The notes: a model not told the origin generated them from the letters alone. Shown: positions 9,761-21,100, counted from the first letter of the stretch. The stretch is DNA of 64,000 nt from Podospora pseudocomata (GCF_035222375.1 NC_085890.1:2232001-2296000), one strand, 5' to 3'. Made by a program: numbers and translations.

Positions 9761-12528
9761 ATGGAACAGCTGAAATCTAAAGTTAAAGGGTTGCGTTGCA
9801 AAAATGCGTGGTGTCGTTCGTTCGTCCCCGAATTGTCGTTCTACAGCGTGATGACGGAGGATGCAGTTCGCTCGGGGTTGGCAAGCTGGCAGCCTCTGTA
9901 CCATCGAGAGGAGATCGCTCAAAAGATCATTCTGCGGGGCCGCAAGATTTTCGGCATTCTCATCTTGCTCGGCCAAACCGAATTGCTGCTCAAATTTGTC
10001 GAGGCAGGTCAGCTTGAAGATGCCAAGCTTCCGTTCAGGCAGGACGCTCTCGTCCAAGACATCCACCTTTCGGCGGAGGAAGCGAGCGACTTCCACGAGA
10101 AGCAGTGGGAGCTTGTAGCACCTACGTTCTCTCGCGGGACCCTGACCAGACAATTCGACAAGAATGCTGTCATGCCTTTTGTGGAGATTAGGGAGGTTGG
10201 GGAAGGAGGTTTCGGCAAGGTGTGCGAGGTTAAACTTAAGCCTGGTCACCAGGAACTGGGTGACATCTTTCCCCAAAAGGTGAGCTGCACTGTTCAATAT
10301 ACAGTTCCCTGTCGCTGACGCCTGGCCAGTTTGCTGTAAAGGAGTTCAAACTCCGGGAAGGCTCGGCTCGTGGTCACAGGCGGGAGCTGGAAAACCTCGC
10401 CATTCTCAACCACTTGAAGCACCCCAACATTGCAGAGCTGCTGGGCTCTTACACCTATGATGGCAGGCACAATCTCCTCTTTCCGCTGGCCGATACTGGG
10501 AACCTCGCCCAACTCCTGGAGACCGAACGGCATTTGACAATGTTCTCGACTGACGAAGCTTTGGTGGTCGCACTCGCAGCGTTGACGTCCGCCGTGGAGC
10601 ATGTCCACGACTTCGCCGAGCGCAAAATCGACCTGGACCTTATTGGTTGCCACCACGATCTACGCCCGCGCAACATCCTTGTCTCTGGGTCTAGCTTGAT
10701 CCTAGCAGACTTTGGTCTGACGACTTTCAAGCCGACGTCGCAGAACTCTGCAACGCCTTTCAAGTCTGGGATAGACGATTACGTGGCGCCGGACGATCCC
10801 ATACACAGGTCCAGCGATATTTGGTCCCTTGGCTGTATCGTTGCGGAGGTTGCGACGTATATGGAACTCGGGCGCGACGGGGTCCAACAATTCCATCAGG
10901 CAAGGAAACACAAATCTGGGATCATCCCGCTACACCAATTTCACCGACTCGGTCGACCGAGTGGCGCCGTGGACGACTGGTTGTCGAAACGGTCGGAATC
11001 GTCTTCTACAAGCTGTGCTTTGTTGGTCCCCCTTGTGCGAGACATGCTCTGCCTGGACCAGTCCAAACGACCGAAGGCCAAGGAGATCACCTGGCGACTG
11101 CGCCTTATTGCCTTGCATGGGGTGGCTGGCACGGTCAATGACCTATTTCGCCAAGTCAGGAAGGGTGAAGATTCTCTAGACATGTTTATCGAACATACAG
11201 CCTTCGATGCTTGGAGACATGCCATAGGAATCCGGGCTCTCGAGGGTGAATCAGCGCGACCGCCCAATCAGGACACGATGTCACAGTTCGATGCCATCTT
11301 AGGATGCCTCGGTAGGCTCTGCGAAAACCTCAAGTCAAGGCTCTCTCGGGGGGAAAGAGCACAACAGCTGGACTTTTCCCAACTGTTCAAGCTCAACGAG
11401 GAATTGCGCTGCTTTCTCGACCAGGCCCAAACGGAAAGCTCCAGGACATACTTCAACATCTCCGTAATGCGGGGGGATGAAAAGCCCTCCGAGCAGTGCA
11501 AGGATCAAGAGACAAGCGCCACTCTCAGTCACGAGATTCGCATGCGAGCAAATATCAAGTACATACATGATCTCCTTGCAAGAGATGTTGGCCCTGCGTC
11601 CCGCAAAATGATGCTCGAACCAGGGTCGGTGGAGTTGAGCGGTCGAGTTGACAGCCACCATCTCGGTCAGCTCAAGGATGGTCAGAGATCTCGTCCGGTT
11701 TGGGTGGAATGGCGAGAGTACCGGCAGCACGGCGCAGACAAACTTACGATGGAGAACTTATACGGACGCGCTGCCAGGATCGCCGAGTTGCTGTCGCAGG
11801 AGAAACCACGGGCTTTTCGAACGCTCCAGTGCACAGGTTTCTTCCACGACCCCGTAAGGGCGGCGTTCGGGCTCGTCTTTGAGCTTCCTGGATGGGTCGG
11901 GCCGGAATCCTCTCCAAAACCCATAACCCTGCAACAAAAGATCAGAGACGCATCGCCGGACCTCGACGATAGATTCAAGCTGGCCTCATTGCTCGCCACA
12001 TCACTCCTAGAGCTACATACGGTTGGGTGGTTCCATAAAGGCCTTACCGCATTCAATGTGGTGTTTTTCACACAAACGGACCGCGCCGAGAGTCATTCCA
12101 TCCGAGAGCCGTTTCTAGTTGGGTTTAGCCACAGCCGCCCAAACGAACCGATTGCCCTCACGTCGGGAGTCGAAGACTCCGACTCTAGGTACTACCAACA
12201 TCCTACATACCTCAAGGAGCGTTTTGGATACCGGCCCGAGTTCGACTACTACAGTCTCGGGATCATATTGATGGAGATCGGCTTCTGGACACCGTTCGCC
12301 AAGATAACAAAGAAGTTGACGGGTTCTTACGAGGAGAGGCGCCAGAAACTCCTCACCGATTACATCCCTCGGCTCCGGCAACACATGGGAAGGGAGTACT
12401 GCGAGGCAGTCAGGCGCTGCATTCAGTGTGATTTTGGCGGATCGGAGTTTGACGAATCTCGAGGGAAGGATCTTCTCATCCAGTTTGGAGAGCAAGTCGT
12501 TGCTCGGTTGCGCGGATGCTCTCTTTAA
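9761..12528 (+). CDS. Dual kinase-like protein (active kinase plus pseudokinase-like domain)
   Basis: Two exons, 9761-10279 and 10330-12528, with a 50-nt intron (GTGAGC...CAG, GCTGAC branch) give 905 residues. Residues about 1-140 are a helical N-terminal region common in fungal kinases. The first kinase domain has the glycine loop GEGGFGKV just before the intron, FAVKEF with the ATP lysine just after it, catalytic HHDLRPRN (HRD changed to HHD, Asp kept), DFG, and DIWSLGC. The C-terminal half carries a second kinase-like fold: LELHTVGWFHKGLTAFNVVF, F-L-V-G-F-S-H-S-R-P in place of DFG, then YRPEFDYYSLGIILMEIGFW. This resembles the pseudokinase-like module linked to fungal HeLo/STAND signalling proteins; HRD and DFG are absent there. 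It is divergent from the kinase-TPR gene, so the two may act together (inference). Confidence 0.85.
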
Positions 12529-13754
12529 CCACGCGCTACCTGGTGGGTTATACAGCACTGTGCAAGACATCCAACGTTGGTGTCCTCGATAATGTAGCCG
12601 CAGACGCATTTCAAGAAGAGCCGCCCTTTGTACTTGACGAGCAAGAATGCCACGTGTAAAAAATGTGCCTGCGGGCTAGTTGGGAGGTGATCGTGCCCTG
12701 CCACACGTTTACGCCTGCGCTTGCCCAGCCGGTCTATGGTACGAGACTTGCTTCGTACCACGCCCAGCACAGCCGGCCAAGTAGATATTGTTTCCGTGGT
12801 TGCGTGTGGCTCCGCCGACCCCATCAGAAATGCAGGCTCGTCGGGCGAACCATCACGGCTGTCAATACACATGGTAGCTTGTTTAAAAGGCAATAAGCCT
12901 CACAGTACTAGAAAAGCGAGGAAAGGTAGTCGTCTCAGCTTACACCGCCCGACCCCAAGGGGATCATTAGAATAGAGGTATCTCGGAGGATGATATATTG
13001 CCCTTGCTGCTACGTCTAGATACAGTCGGGTGCTCCGGAGAGCTACACTGGTCCCATCTTCATTGATTCAGCATGATAGACTCGATTTCAGTCTGCGCAA
13101 ACAGCGTTCAGCACGTGTACTGGACCATATATGCCGGCCGGTCTGGTGCGTTGACTCACGTCTGTCAATTTTCTAGGTGCCGAGACTTCTATCTTGTCTC
13201 CTTGGCTCTGAGAAGTGTCAGCAGTAATCGTGCACGGAGCGGGTTTGTCGCAAGTACGGCACCTGCACACTGTAGTTTGATCCGTCTCCGAATAGTCTTT
13301 GAAGGAGGTCTTCCAGCCTGGATTGGACCACATATCTTGCCTCCAGATGGGTCAATTCGCTCATGTTAGTTGTAGGTCAGAGCGAAAATAAGGGGAATGA
13401 ATAGTTGATCAAGCAGTCCATAAGGTTTGTGGAGTTTGGAAGCAGTTTACAAAACAGATGTAAAGTTGCAGACGTGCTCAGTTATTGGATGATCTACCGG
13501 ATGGGAGCCTGGAGGCGAAACCGGGCACTTTGCACTTTCCCCGCGCGTGGCGCTCATTTATAGGTTGATTTGCCGAATGGGAGCCTTGGGGTGGGACCGG
13601 GCACTTTGCACTGCCGCCACGCATGGTCGATGTGTAGAAAAGCGGCGAGAATACAAAACTGGCCAGGGCTCCCCTCTTCTCCAGGCGAGCGAGACGGCAT
13701 AATCTACAGTCTAAAATTTGTTCTCAAGACGGCAGCATTCGCTGCAGTCTCACT
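12529..13754. other. Intergenic region; no gene recognised
   Basis: I recognise no coding sequence in these 1.2 kb. The right part (13487-13640) contains the imperfect repeat listed next and, by position, the promoter of the CorA-like gene. Confidence 0.4.
13487..13640 (+). repeat. Two imperfect direct repeats upstream of the CorA-like gene
   Basis: Two units about 77 bp apart share the blocks ATGGGAGCC and ACCGGGCACTTTGCACT and a following C/G-rich segment. They lie 115-270 bp before the start codon of the next gene and may carry duplicated promoter elements (inference from position only). Confidence 0.6.
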
Positions 13755-15662
13755 ATGGCCAAGAGGAGTGTTTCTTCCCATGAGGGCTTGAGCTCAAGTC
13801 CTCTTGACTTCTTCCGCGATATGCTCCGTGAACATGGCCTTGAGCATATTTGGACGGAGCTGGAAGCTAAACTATCTGACATATTCATCACGCAGGATGG
13901 CAGTTGTAGATTGGAGATAGTCGAAATAATCCGTGCGCCGCCGCCTGCGACGCGTGAATCCCGCACGTCTGGCGGCGAAGCGAACGTGCAAGGATGGGCG
14001 GCGTCTACGATGGACGAGCTGAACGTAGCCTTGGCCGTATGCGACTCCCTTCCACCTTGGTATTAGGCTTCCGCTGAGCGTGGCAATAACAAACCTGCAG
14101 AAAACGTTACCGTCGGGCTCCTCCAGGATATTGTAGGTGATTGTTCTGCACACATACATGTTTGATGGCTGATGCGTTGCTCTGTAGGATTTTACATCGC
14201 TTGAACTCGTGGAGCCGGATAGATGTCACGCTTGAGATGTTTCGACGGATATACGTCTCACAGCAGATCACGCCCCAGTTTCTGAGATTTGTTTCGGGGT
14301 TAGGAAGAAAGTTTTCGTCCTCGGACGAAGACTTCATGGCGTGCTACAGCTATTTTTCGCCTTCGAGCCCCGGCAGAGCGTCGCGGAATAGACGCAGCAA
14401 GACCACAGAAGACAATCCGGTGTTTGGTATGTAACTCCATCATTGTTTCCTCGCAGAGGGGCTGAAAGGCGATCCAAGACCTCTGCTACAACATTCGTCA
14501 CTTCGAACGCCACGGACGTGACCTCGAGGACCCGTGGTCTTGCCGCCAGTCCGCCATTCACCAGAAGTACTCCTTCCGGACCGGACGGTCGAGCTGGGTC
14601 GTCATACAGCCTCCACTGCTGTTCAGATCAAGCCTGAAAAGCGGTAAACCGACCGACATGTCACATCCCATGAGCCTACATATCCGGTACCTCGCTGCTT
14701 CCACCCCATCCTGGAGGGGGTATCTTAACTACATTGCCGAAAGATTACGAACTTTCGTACGTCTGCTGTTGCCCTGATTCAAAGACGTCAGTGTATTCTG
14801 GCATTGTAGAGTCCGTCCGAGCTAATGTGTCGCGATGGACAGGACAGCAATATAGCGATCTGCAAGCCGTATGGCGAGTTTGGGCTTAGTTTCTTGTCCA
14901 AGCAGCAGGTTCACCAGCTACAACAGAAGCTGCACCACACCCGCTCGATCCTGAAGAACACGCTAAGCACCGTGTCTGCCATAAAGATGCACGCAGAGGA
15001 CTTTGCCCAGGCCTACAACCTCTCTGTGTCCACCCGAAGTGGCTTTCAACGGGAGCTTCGAAGCCTATCTGGGGAGCTCAAGAACCATCAGGAAACCACA
15101 CGGAAACTGTTGAGCCTCGCGGATAATATTAGGCTGATGGTAAGACTTGTCCGTTCGGATGTAGCATGTCGGTGGTAACCATAATCCTCTTCAAGTACGA
15201 CGACATCCTGAGGCTTCACGGACGAGAGCTCATGCACCACAACAGCATGGAGCTGACGCGAATTGCCTACGCCCAATCGGTCGAAACCAAGCTCATGGTC
15301 TCGCTCGCTGATAAAACTCGTCAAGATTCACGGACGATGCGAATAGCGACGGTCATTGCCATGTTGTACTTGCCTGCAAACCTGGTCATGGTATGTTCTC
15401 TACATTGTTTTTTGGTTATAGGAAGTCGGTAATGCCGCGATGCTGACCTGGCTAACCGTAGTCTTTCTTCAGCACCACCTTGGTGTGGTTTGACAACACC
15501 AGCGAGGCAGCAACCAGTAGTGGCAAGGGTTTTGAGTTGCGAATCCACCGAGAGATTTGGATTGCCATTTTGACAACTGCCGTGCTCGCCGCTTGTACGG
15601 TCTTGGTCTCGTCGTGGTGGGAACGAAGAGAGGAAAGGCGCTGCCCCGAGAGGATCTGTTAA
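13755..15662 (+). CDS. CorA-like membrane protein
   Basis: Six exons fit with matching phases: 13755-14059, 14188-14426, 14479-14756, 14810-15139, 15196-15390 and 15462-15662, giving 515 residues. The sequence follows the fungal CorA-like family: N-terminal soluble part with DELN, then NSWSRIDVTLEMFRRIY, DLEDPWSCRQSAIHQKYSF, HPMSLHIRYLAASTPSWRGY, a long helical stalk, and two C-terminal membrane segments (TVIAMLYLPANLVMSFFST, and IWIAILTTAVLAACTVLV after residue 480). The GMN selectivity motif of true Mg2+ channels is absent: the loop after membrane segment 1 reads SFFSTTLVWFD. Transport activity is therefore unproven. The family is often found near HET and NLR genes. Intron 1 (128 nt, donor GTATTA) is the weakest splice call. 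Confidence 0.83.
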
Positions 15663-15728
15663 AGGGGCGACTGAGGGGATTTTTCACACACGGATTTCCT
15701 CCTGGAAATCGGACCGTTGGGACTCTCT

Positions 15729-16020
15729 TTAAGAAGGTAGAGGAAGCCATGGATTACCTCGGAGGGCCTCGAGGGGAATTTCCGTCACGCTCTGGATCAT
15801 TTGCTCTAGGGAGTTCCTGTCCCCAATACGTGCCTTCTCCCTTGAAGAGAACTCCACTGATGTTGGGGCGATGAGCTCTTGGAGGGTCCATCCTCGAGCA
15901 AACCACCTGCATTTCTGAAAAGCCCATGTCCAACTAGGGACGCCGTCGGCGTCTCGCTTGCATGTTGAGACGTCCGCGAGATAGACGTAGCATTTGGCCG
16001 CGTTGCGATACCACGAACCA
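15729..16020 (-). pseudogene. HET-domain fragment
   Basis: The - frame contains WYRNAAKCYVYLADV, then VPSWTWAFQKCRWFARGWTL followed by QELIAPTSVEFSS. This is the central block of the heterokaryon incompatibility (HET) domain, including the R-x-F-x-R-G-W-T-L-Q-E-L motif. It goes on to SVTEIPLEALRGNP and then breaks. The domain start (the L-W-I-D-x-x-C-I-D region) and everything after LRGNP are missing. Intact HET proteins trigger incompatibility cell death; this piece cannot encode one. Confidence 0.85.
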
Positions 16021-16129
16021 ATCAAAACTTGTTGAGGCAGCACCTTGCCGTGCACGACTGTGCGTTGCAAACGGGAGTTCCAATTCCCCACTTGTTCAAA
16101 ATGGCCATGACGGCACACCCCCATGGGCC

Positions 16130-16339
16130 ATGGAGACTCGCAAGACCAAGCTTGGGGCCGATCACCCAGATACGCTGACGAGCATGAACAACCTCGCTTT
16201 TACTCGGAAAAGCCAAGGTCGACACTCAGACGCCTTAGCACTGATGAAGGACTGTGACCAGGCTCGGCAGCGACTACTTGGTGCAGAGCATCCATACACG
16301 CTGTTATCTTTGGCCACCGTCGCCGAGTGGAGTAGCTAG
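16130..16339 (+). pseudogene. C-terminal TPR fragment of an NLR
   Basis: Seventy codons (METRKTKLGADHPDTLTSMN... to VAEWSS, stop) match the last TPR repeat and the C-terminal cap of the NB-ARC-TPR gene at 60548-62889 almost residue for residue, including QGRHSxALALMKDC and QARQRxLGAEHPxTL. The rest of the gene is absent. It faces the HET fragment across about 110 bp, so this is a junction of two gene relics. Confidence 0.85.
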
Positions 16340-16456
16340 AACATGTTTCTTAGTTTCGTTTTTACAGTCTACTGTATCCGGATAATGTGTTTTGATTTGT
16401 TTTTGCGATACGAGTCTACGATTATGCAGCTATCGAGTCGTCATCATATGCACATT
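16340..16456. other. Short spacer without recognised content
   Basis: Spacer between the NLR fragment and the reverse LTR. Nothing recognised. Confidence 0.4.
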
Positions 16457-16803
16457 TGTGACGAACCCCTGTACAGAACCTCTGAAAGGGATACGGGTTG
16501 AAGGTAACTTCTGACAATTGGTTCGGTGCAGCTAAACAGTGCACAACAAGATGTCTCAATGTAAACACAAGATACCATGAATACAATCTGAATTGCATAC
16601 TGCGGAACTGTCTATCTACACCAGCCAGTTCCTCCGTATATATAGACCTCCCCTGAGTCGTGCTCAGTCTGATCAGTACCCTGATCACACTGATCATTCT
16701 TCCTGCACTGTGATTGGCTCTCCTGGGTGTTTCCCCGACTGGTCCCTGCTCCCGTGGTTCCACAACCAATCGTTAGTCCCGTCCATATACCAGGGTTGTG
16801 ACA
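16457..16803 (-). mobile_element. Chromovirus-family LTR in reverse orientation
   Basis: It starts TGTGACGAACCCC and ends GGTTGTGACA, so read on the minus strand it is TGTCACAACC...GGGGTTCGTCACA, 347 bp. It carries the TATATATA and GGAGGAACTGGCTGGTGTAG core shared with the 3' LTR at 22884-23289, but a different U3 with TGATCA and CTCAGT repeats. It lies tail to tail with the partial LTR at 16804-16894. Confidence 0.82.
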
Positions 16804-16894
16804 TTTGTGCACTGTTTAGCTGCACCGAACCAATTGTCAGAAGTTACCTTCAACCCGTATCCCTTTCAGAGGTTCTGTACAGGGGTTCGTCACA
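16804..16894 (+). mobile_element. Truncated 5' LTR (last 91 bp)
   Basis: It runs from TTTGTGCACTGTTTAGCTGC to GGGGTTCGTCACA and is the inverted counterpart of the outer end of the LTR at 16457-16803. U3 and R are missing. The internal retrotransposon sequence starts right after it; no primer-binding site could be assigned with confidence. Confidence 0.78.
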
Positions 16895-16951
16895 CGTTGC
16901 ATACTCACTTCAACTCTGTCACGAATAAGTTGAAGGTGTCAAGTTAACGCC

Positions 16952-18169
16952 ATGGCCGGAAACGTCAGTACTCAGGGGATCTCGACCCAACCCACCACCG
17001 ACCAGCTTCTCGCTCGTATCCAAGAGCTTGAGGATAAGTCACGCCTTTCCCACGACACCCTCACGCAGGAGAACGCTATGCTCCACCAGGAGATTAGTAC
17101 CTTACGCAAGGAGGGAGAGCGTGCCAGGCTCGAGGCACCCGATCGCTACGGAGGTGCAAAGGGAGAGCTGGGGGGATTTTTGATCCAGCTTAAGGCATAC
17201 TTTCGGTACTACCCTTCTCGTTTCCCGGACGAGGAATCCAAGGTTGTGTACGCTGCGTCTAGGCTCAAGGACACAGCACTCACATGGTTCGAGCCGATCT
17301 TGGGAGACTACTTCGACAATGCGCATGACGAGAGAGAGGATGTCACCAAAAAGTGCTTCAAATCGTACAAAGGCTTTGAGAAGAAGATCAAGGAGGTGTT
17401 TGGAGAGTATGACGAGGGCAGGCGTGCCCAGGAGCGACTGGCCAACCTTAAGCAGACTCGATCTGCTGCCGACTACGCTGCAGTGTTCAGGACAGATGCA
17501 ATCCGCAGTGTGATCAACGACAAAGGGTTGATGCAGTTGTTCTACAACGGGCTTAAGGAAGAAGTCAAGGACGAGCTGTATCGAATGGAGCGACCGGAGA
17601 CCATCGACGAGTATATCGCAATGGCAGTCCGCATCGACGATCGGCAATACCAGCGCCGCAGAGAGCGCAAGGGCACACGCGTGCAAGGACCCTACCACCC
17701 CAACGATAGGAGGAAGAGACAGCCTTACGGAACTCATGTCTCGGGGACCATTCACGCAGGGCCCATGGAGATCGATGCTATTCAGCAGCAAAGGCCGCAA
17801 GGCCGGGGCCAAGGCAAAGATAACCTCAAGTGTTTCAACTGCGGCAAGGCAGGACACTTTAAGAAGGATTGCAGGGCACCCAAGCAACTTGGATGGAAAA
17901 GGGAGATCGCAGCAACCACCACATCGAAAGGACCGAGAGTTGTGGAGGTCGCAGCCATCGGATACCGGCAAGGCAAAGCGAAGAACCGCTATCAGATGTG
18001 TATGCGAGAGAATGCCAGGCACCTAAGAAACGGAAGATGGGAGGAAGCCAGGCGGGTATGGTTGGAAGACTTCGTGTTGCTGGACAACCCGGAGCAGGAA
18101 GACGCTCTTGAACGACACAACCGCTTGGGAAACGACTCGCGGCCCTTCGCGGGGGCCGGCAACCTCTAA
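16952..18169 (+). CDS. gag: Retrotransposon Gag polyprotein
   Basis: 405 codons, intact. An N-terminal coiled segment is followed by the retrotransposon Gag capsid-like domain ([19 protein letters not shown], later [19 protein letters not shown] and [18 protein letters not shown]). Near residue 295 there is a CCHC zinc knuckle, [14 protein letters not shown], for nucleic-acid binding. Gag forms the virus-like particle in the cytoplasm. The frame ends 37 nt after a slippery heptamer that gives access to pol in the -1 frame. Confidence 0.93.
   Translation: MAGNVSTQGISTQPTTDQLLARIQELEDKSRLSHDTLTQENAMLHQEISTLRKEGERARLEAPDRYGGAKGELGGFLIQLKAYFRYYPSRFPDEESKVVYAASRLKDTALTWFEPILGDYFDNAHDEREDVTKKCFKSYKGFEKKIKEVFGEYDEGRRAQERLANLKQTRSAADYAAVFRTDAIRSVINDKGLMQLFYNGLKEEVKDELYRMERPETIDEYIAMAVRIDDRQYQRRRERKGTRVQGPYHPNDRRKRQPYGTHVSGTIHAGPMEIDAIQQQRPQGRGQGKDNLKCFNCGKAGHFKKDCRAPKQLGWKREIAATTTSKGPRVVEVAAIGYRQGKAKNRYQMCMRENARHLRNGRWEEARRVWLEDFVLLDNPEQEDALERHNRLGNDSRPFAGAGNL
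18127..18158 (+). promoter_or_regulatory. Predicted -1 ribosomal frameshift signal
   Basis: GGGAAAC at 18127-18133 is read in the gag frame as G GGA AAC, the X-XXY-YYZ form. After a 6-nt spacer come CGGCCC (18140-18145) and GGGCCG (18153-18158), which can pair as an all-GC stem. A -1 slip moves exactly into the pol frame, which is open from here. The gag stop lies at 18167-18169. Activity is inferred from the pattern. Confidence 0.7.
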
Positions 18170-21100
18170 CGGACCACGAACGGTATTTTCGGAAGCATCG
18201 GCGCAAGGCGAAGGTGTGGGACAACGACCCGATACTTATCAGCGAGGTCGCTGCCGCACAGAGAGGAGGCAAGAAAGACAAACGCCTCTGGGTCACAGCG
18301 CACTGGAAGGATATCCAGGCGGTGGCATTGGTAGACGGAGGTGCGGAGACAAACCTGATTTCGCCACAATTCGTGCACCAGGCCAAAATACCATGGAAGA
18401 AAAAGAAGGAATGGATCGTCATACAAGGACCATTTCCGACGCAAAGAGTCTACAGAGAAACATTACCTCTGGACATCACAGTCGAAGGGAAAACAACCTC
18501 AATTATATTCGACATTGTGGATATGGGACCCTCGAAGGATATGATCCTAGGGCAACCATGGCATGAAGACTACAACCCAGACATCGATTGGAGGGATGGT
18601 GGCCACCTACGACCAAGGGAACCTTGGAAGTATCCAACCAACGATGGGAGATCAGGAGCACGCATGGAGCAGAGTGTGGGACAAGCACCCTCCACGGCAC
18701 CACCGCAAGGAGCCCAAGAAGTAATGGTGTACTCCATCGACACAGGCGGCAAGATCGAAGAAGTAGGGTTAACGACGTTGGTGGAGATATCGGAGGTCAA
18801 CAAGTATGCCTATTACAATAACGTGGAGAAAGGCGAGAAAAAGGCGGTACCGGTGGAATATCGAGGACACCCAGCCTTCACGGCCAAGCATTTGGAGGGG
18901 CTTCCAGAGCGAGGACCGTGGGACCCCGAGATCAAGTTAAAAGAAGGAGCCAAGCTACGGCTATTCAAGGTCTACCACACCAACGACAAGCAGAGTGAGG
19001 AGCTACGGAAGTATTTGGACGAGAATTTGAAGAGAGGACATATCAGGGAGTCCACATCGCCAGCAGGATATCCCGTGTTCTTCGTGCCGAAGAAGGACGG
19101 TGGCTTGCGACTGTGTGTGGACTACCGCCAGCTGAATAACGAGACGGTGAAAAACAGCTAACCGCTACCATTGATATCCAGGTTACGGAGTCAACTAGCT
19201 GGGGCGCGATACTTCACACGCTTGGATATGCCTGTCGGGTACGCCCATATACGGATCAAGGAAGGGGATGAATGGAAGACAGCGTTTCGCACACCCTATG
19301 GTCATTTCGAGTACCTCGTGATGCCATTCGGGTTGACCAATGCGCCCGCGACGTTCCAATCTCTCGTTGACCACACGATCCGGAAGTACCTCGACAAGAC
19401 AGCAGTGTGCTATCTCGACGACGTTCTCATCTACTCACGCACTCTGGAGGAGCACAAGCGACACGTACGAGAGATACTCGACGCGCTACACGGAGCCGGA
19501 CTCTCAGTCAATAAGGAGAAGAGCGAGTTCCACGTGCAGAAGACAGTATATCTGGGATATCTGATATCGCCAGGTGAGGTTCGCATGGAACCGGGGAAAA
19601 TTGCGGCAGTCAAGGACTGGCCTACGCCGCAGTCACAGACACACGTCAGGGAATTCTTGGGGTTTACAAACTTCTATCGAATGTTCATCCGGGGTTACGC
19701 AGGCATCGCACGACCACTCAACCACTTGACCAAGAAGGACGTGGAGTTCCGGTGGGGGCAGGAAGAAGAGCAGGCCTTCCAGGGGCTGAAGGAAGCTATT
19801 TTGAAGGACCCGGTGCTCAAATTGCCAGACCCCAGTCGACCATTCGAGGTCGAGGCTGATGCATCAGACTATGCGATCGGTGGACAATTGGGACAGAGAG
19901 ATGACGACGGAAAGCTACACCCAGTAGCCTTCTTTTCGAAGAAGCTAGAAGGGGCACGCCAGAACTACCCAATCCACGATAAGGAGCTACTCGCCATCAT
20001 CGAAGCGTTCGAGGAGTGGAGGCCATATCTCAGTGGCACCAACTACAAAGTACAGGTCTACACGGATCACAAGAACCTGCGATACTTCACCACTACGAAG
20101 GTCCTCAACGCACGGCAGACGCGATGGTCAGAGTTTCTCTCGGAATTTCATTTCCAGATCAACTACAAGAAGGGTTCGGAGAACGCCAGGGCAGACGCAC
20201 TTAGCCGGCGAGCCGATCACCAGAAGGATGCACCTAGGGAGTCACCACCATTACTTGAGGAGACGCCAGACGGCACTCTCAAGCATCCACTTCAGCCGTG
20301 GATGGAGTGTTGCGCAGTGTATCGTGAGCAGGCCACTTCCAGCAAATACCAAGGGAAGTTGGGCAACGATATTACGGAGCAATACTGGCAGGAAGAGTTG
20401 GAGCCACAAGGCATCCAAAAAGACAGTCAGGGAAGACTGTGGTAGAAGAATCGAGCGTACGTGAAGCCAGGTGACAGGACGACACTGGTGATGGAAATTC
20501 ACGGATCGAAGCTCGGAGGACACATGGGTATTGCAAAGACCATGGAAAAGATCAGGCAGCACTTTGACTGGTCAAGGATCAAGGACGACGTCAAAGAAGC
20601 CATCCAGTCATGCCACACGTGCGAGAGAACAAGGGTTGCAAGGCACAAGCCTTACGGATTTCTGGAGCCACTACCAGTAGCGGAACGACCATGGAGTTCA
20701 GTCACGATGGACTTCATCACCAAGCTACCAGAGTCAAAAGACACGGCAACCGGCGTCAAGTACGACAGTATATTGACGGTGGTCGACAGGCTTACGAAGT
20801 GGGCATATTTCTTGCCTTACAAGGAGACCTGGTCGGCAGAACAGTTAGCGGATGTGGTACTACGGCATGTCACAGCAACTCACACATGGCCAAAGGAGTT
20901 TATCACGGACCGCGACACCAAATTCGTATCGAAGTTTTGGAGAGCGTTGATGACGAGGCTAGGGGTAGTGAGTAAGGCATCTTCGGCCTACCACCCTCAG
21001 ACAGACGGTCAACGGAACAGCTCAACCAAATTGTGGAACAATACCTACGGAATTACATCAATTTCGAGCAGGACAATTGGGTTGAACTGTTGCCTACGGC

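Noticed and set aside
13755-15662. True Mg2+ transporter of the CorA family
   Set aside because: The GMN signature after membrane segment 1 is not present, so only CorA-like membership is claimed.
17102-18022. 306-codon minus-strand frame opposite gag
   Set aside because: Shadow of the gag coding strand; no motif, and gag with its zinc knuckle is certain.
18108-18566. 152-codon third-frame ORF at the gag-pol junction
   Set aside because: It overlaps both gag and pol; the pol protease and RT motifs are in another frame, so this is a shadow.
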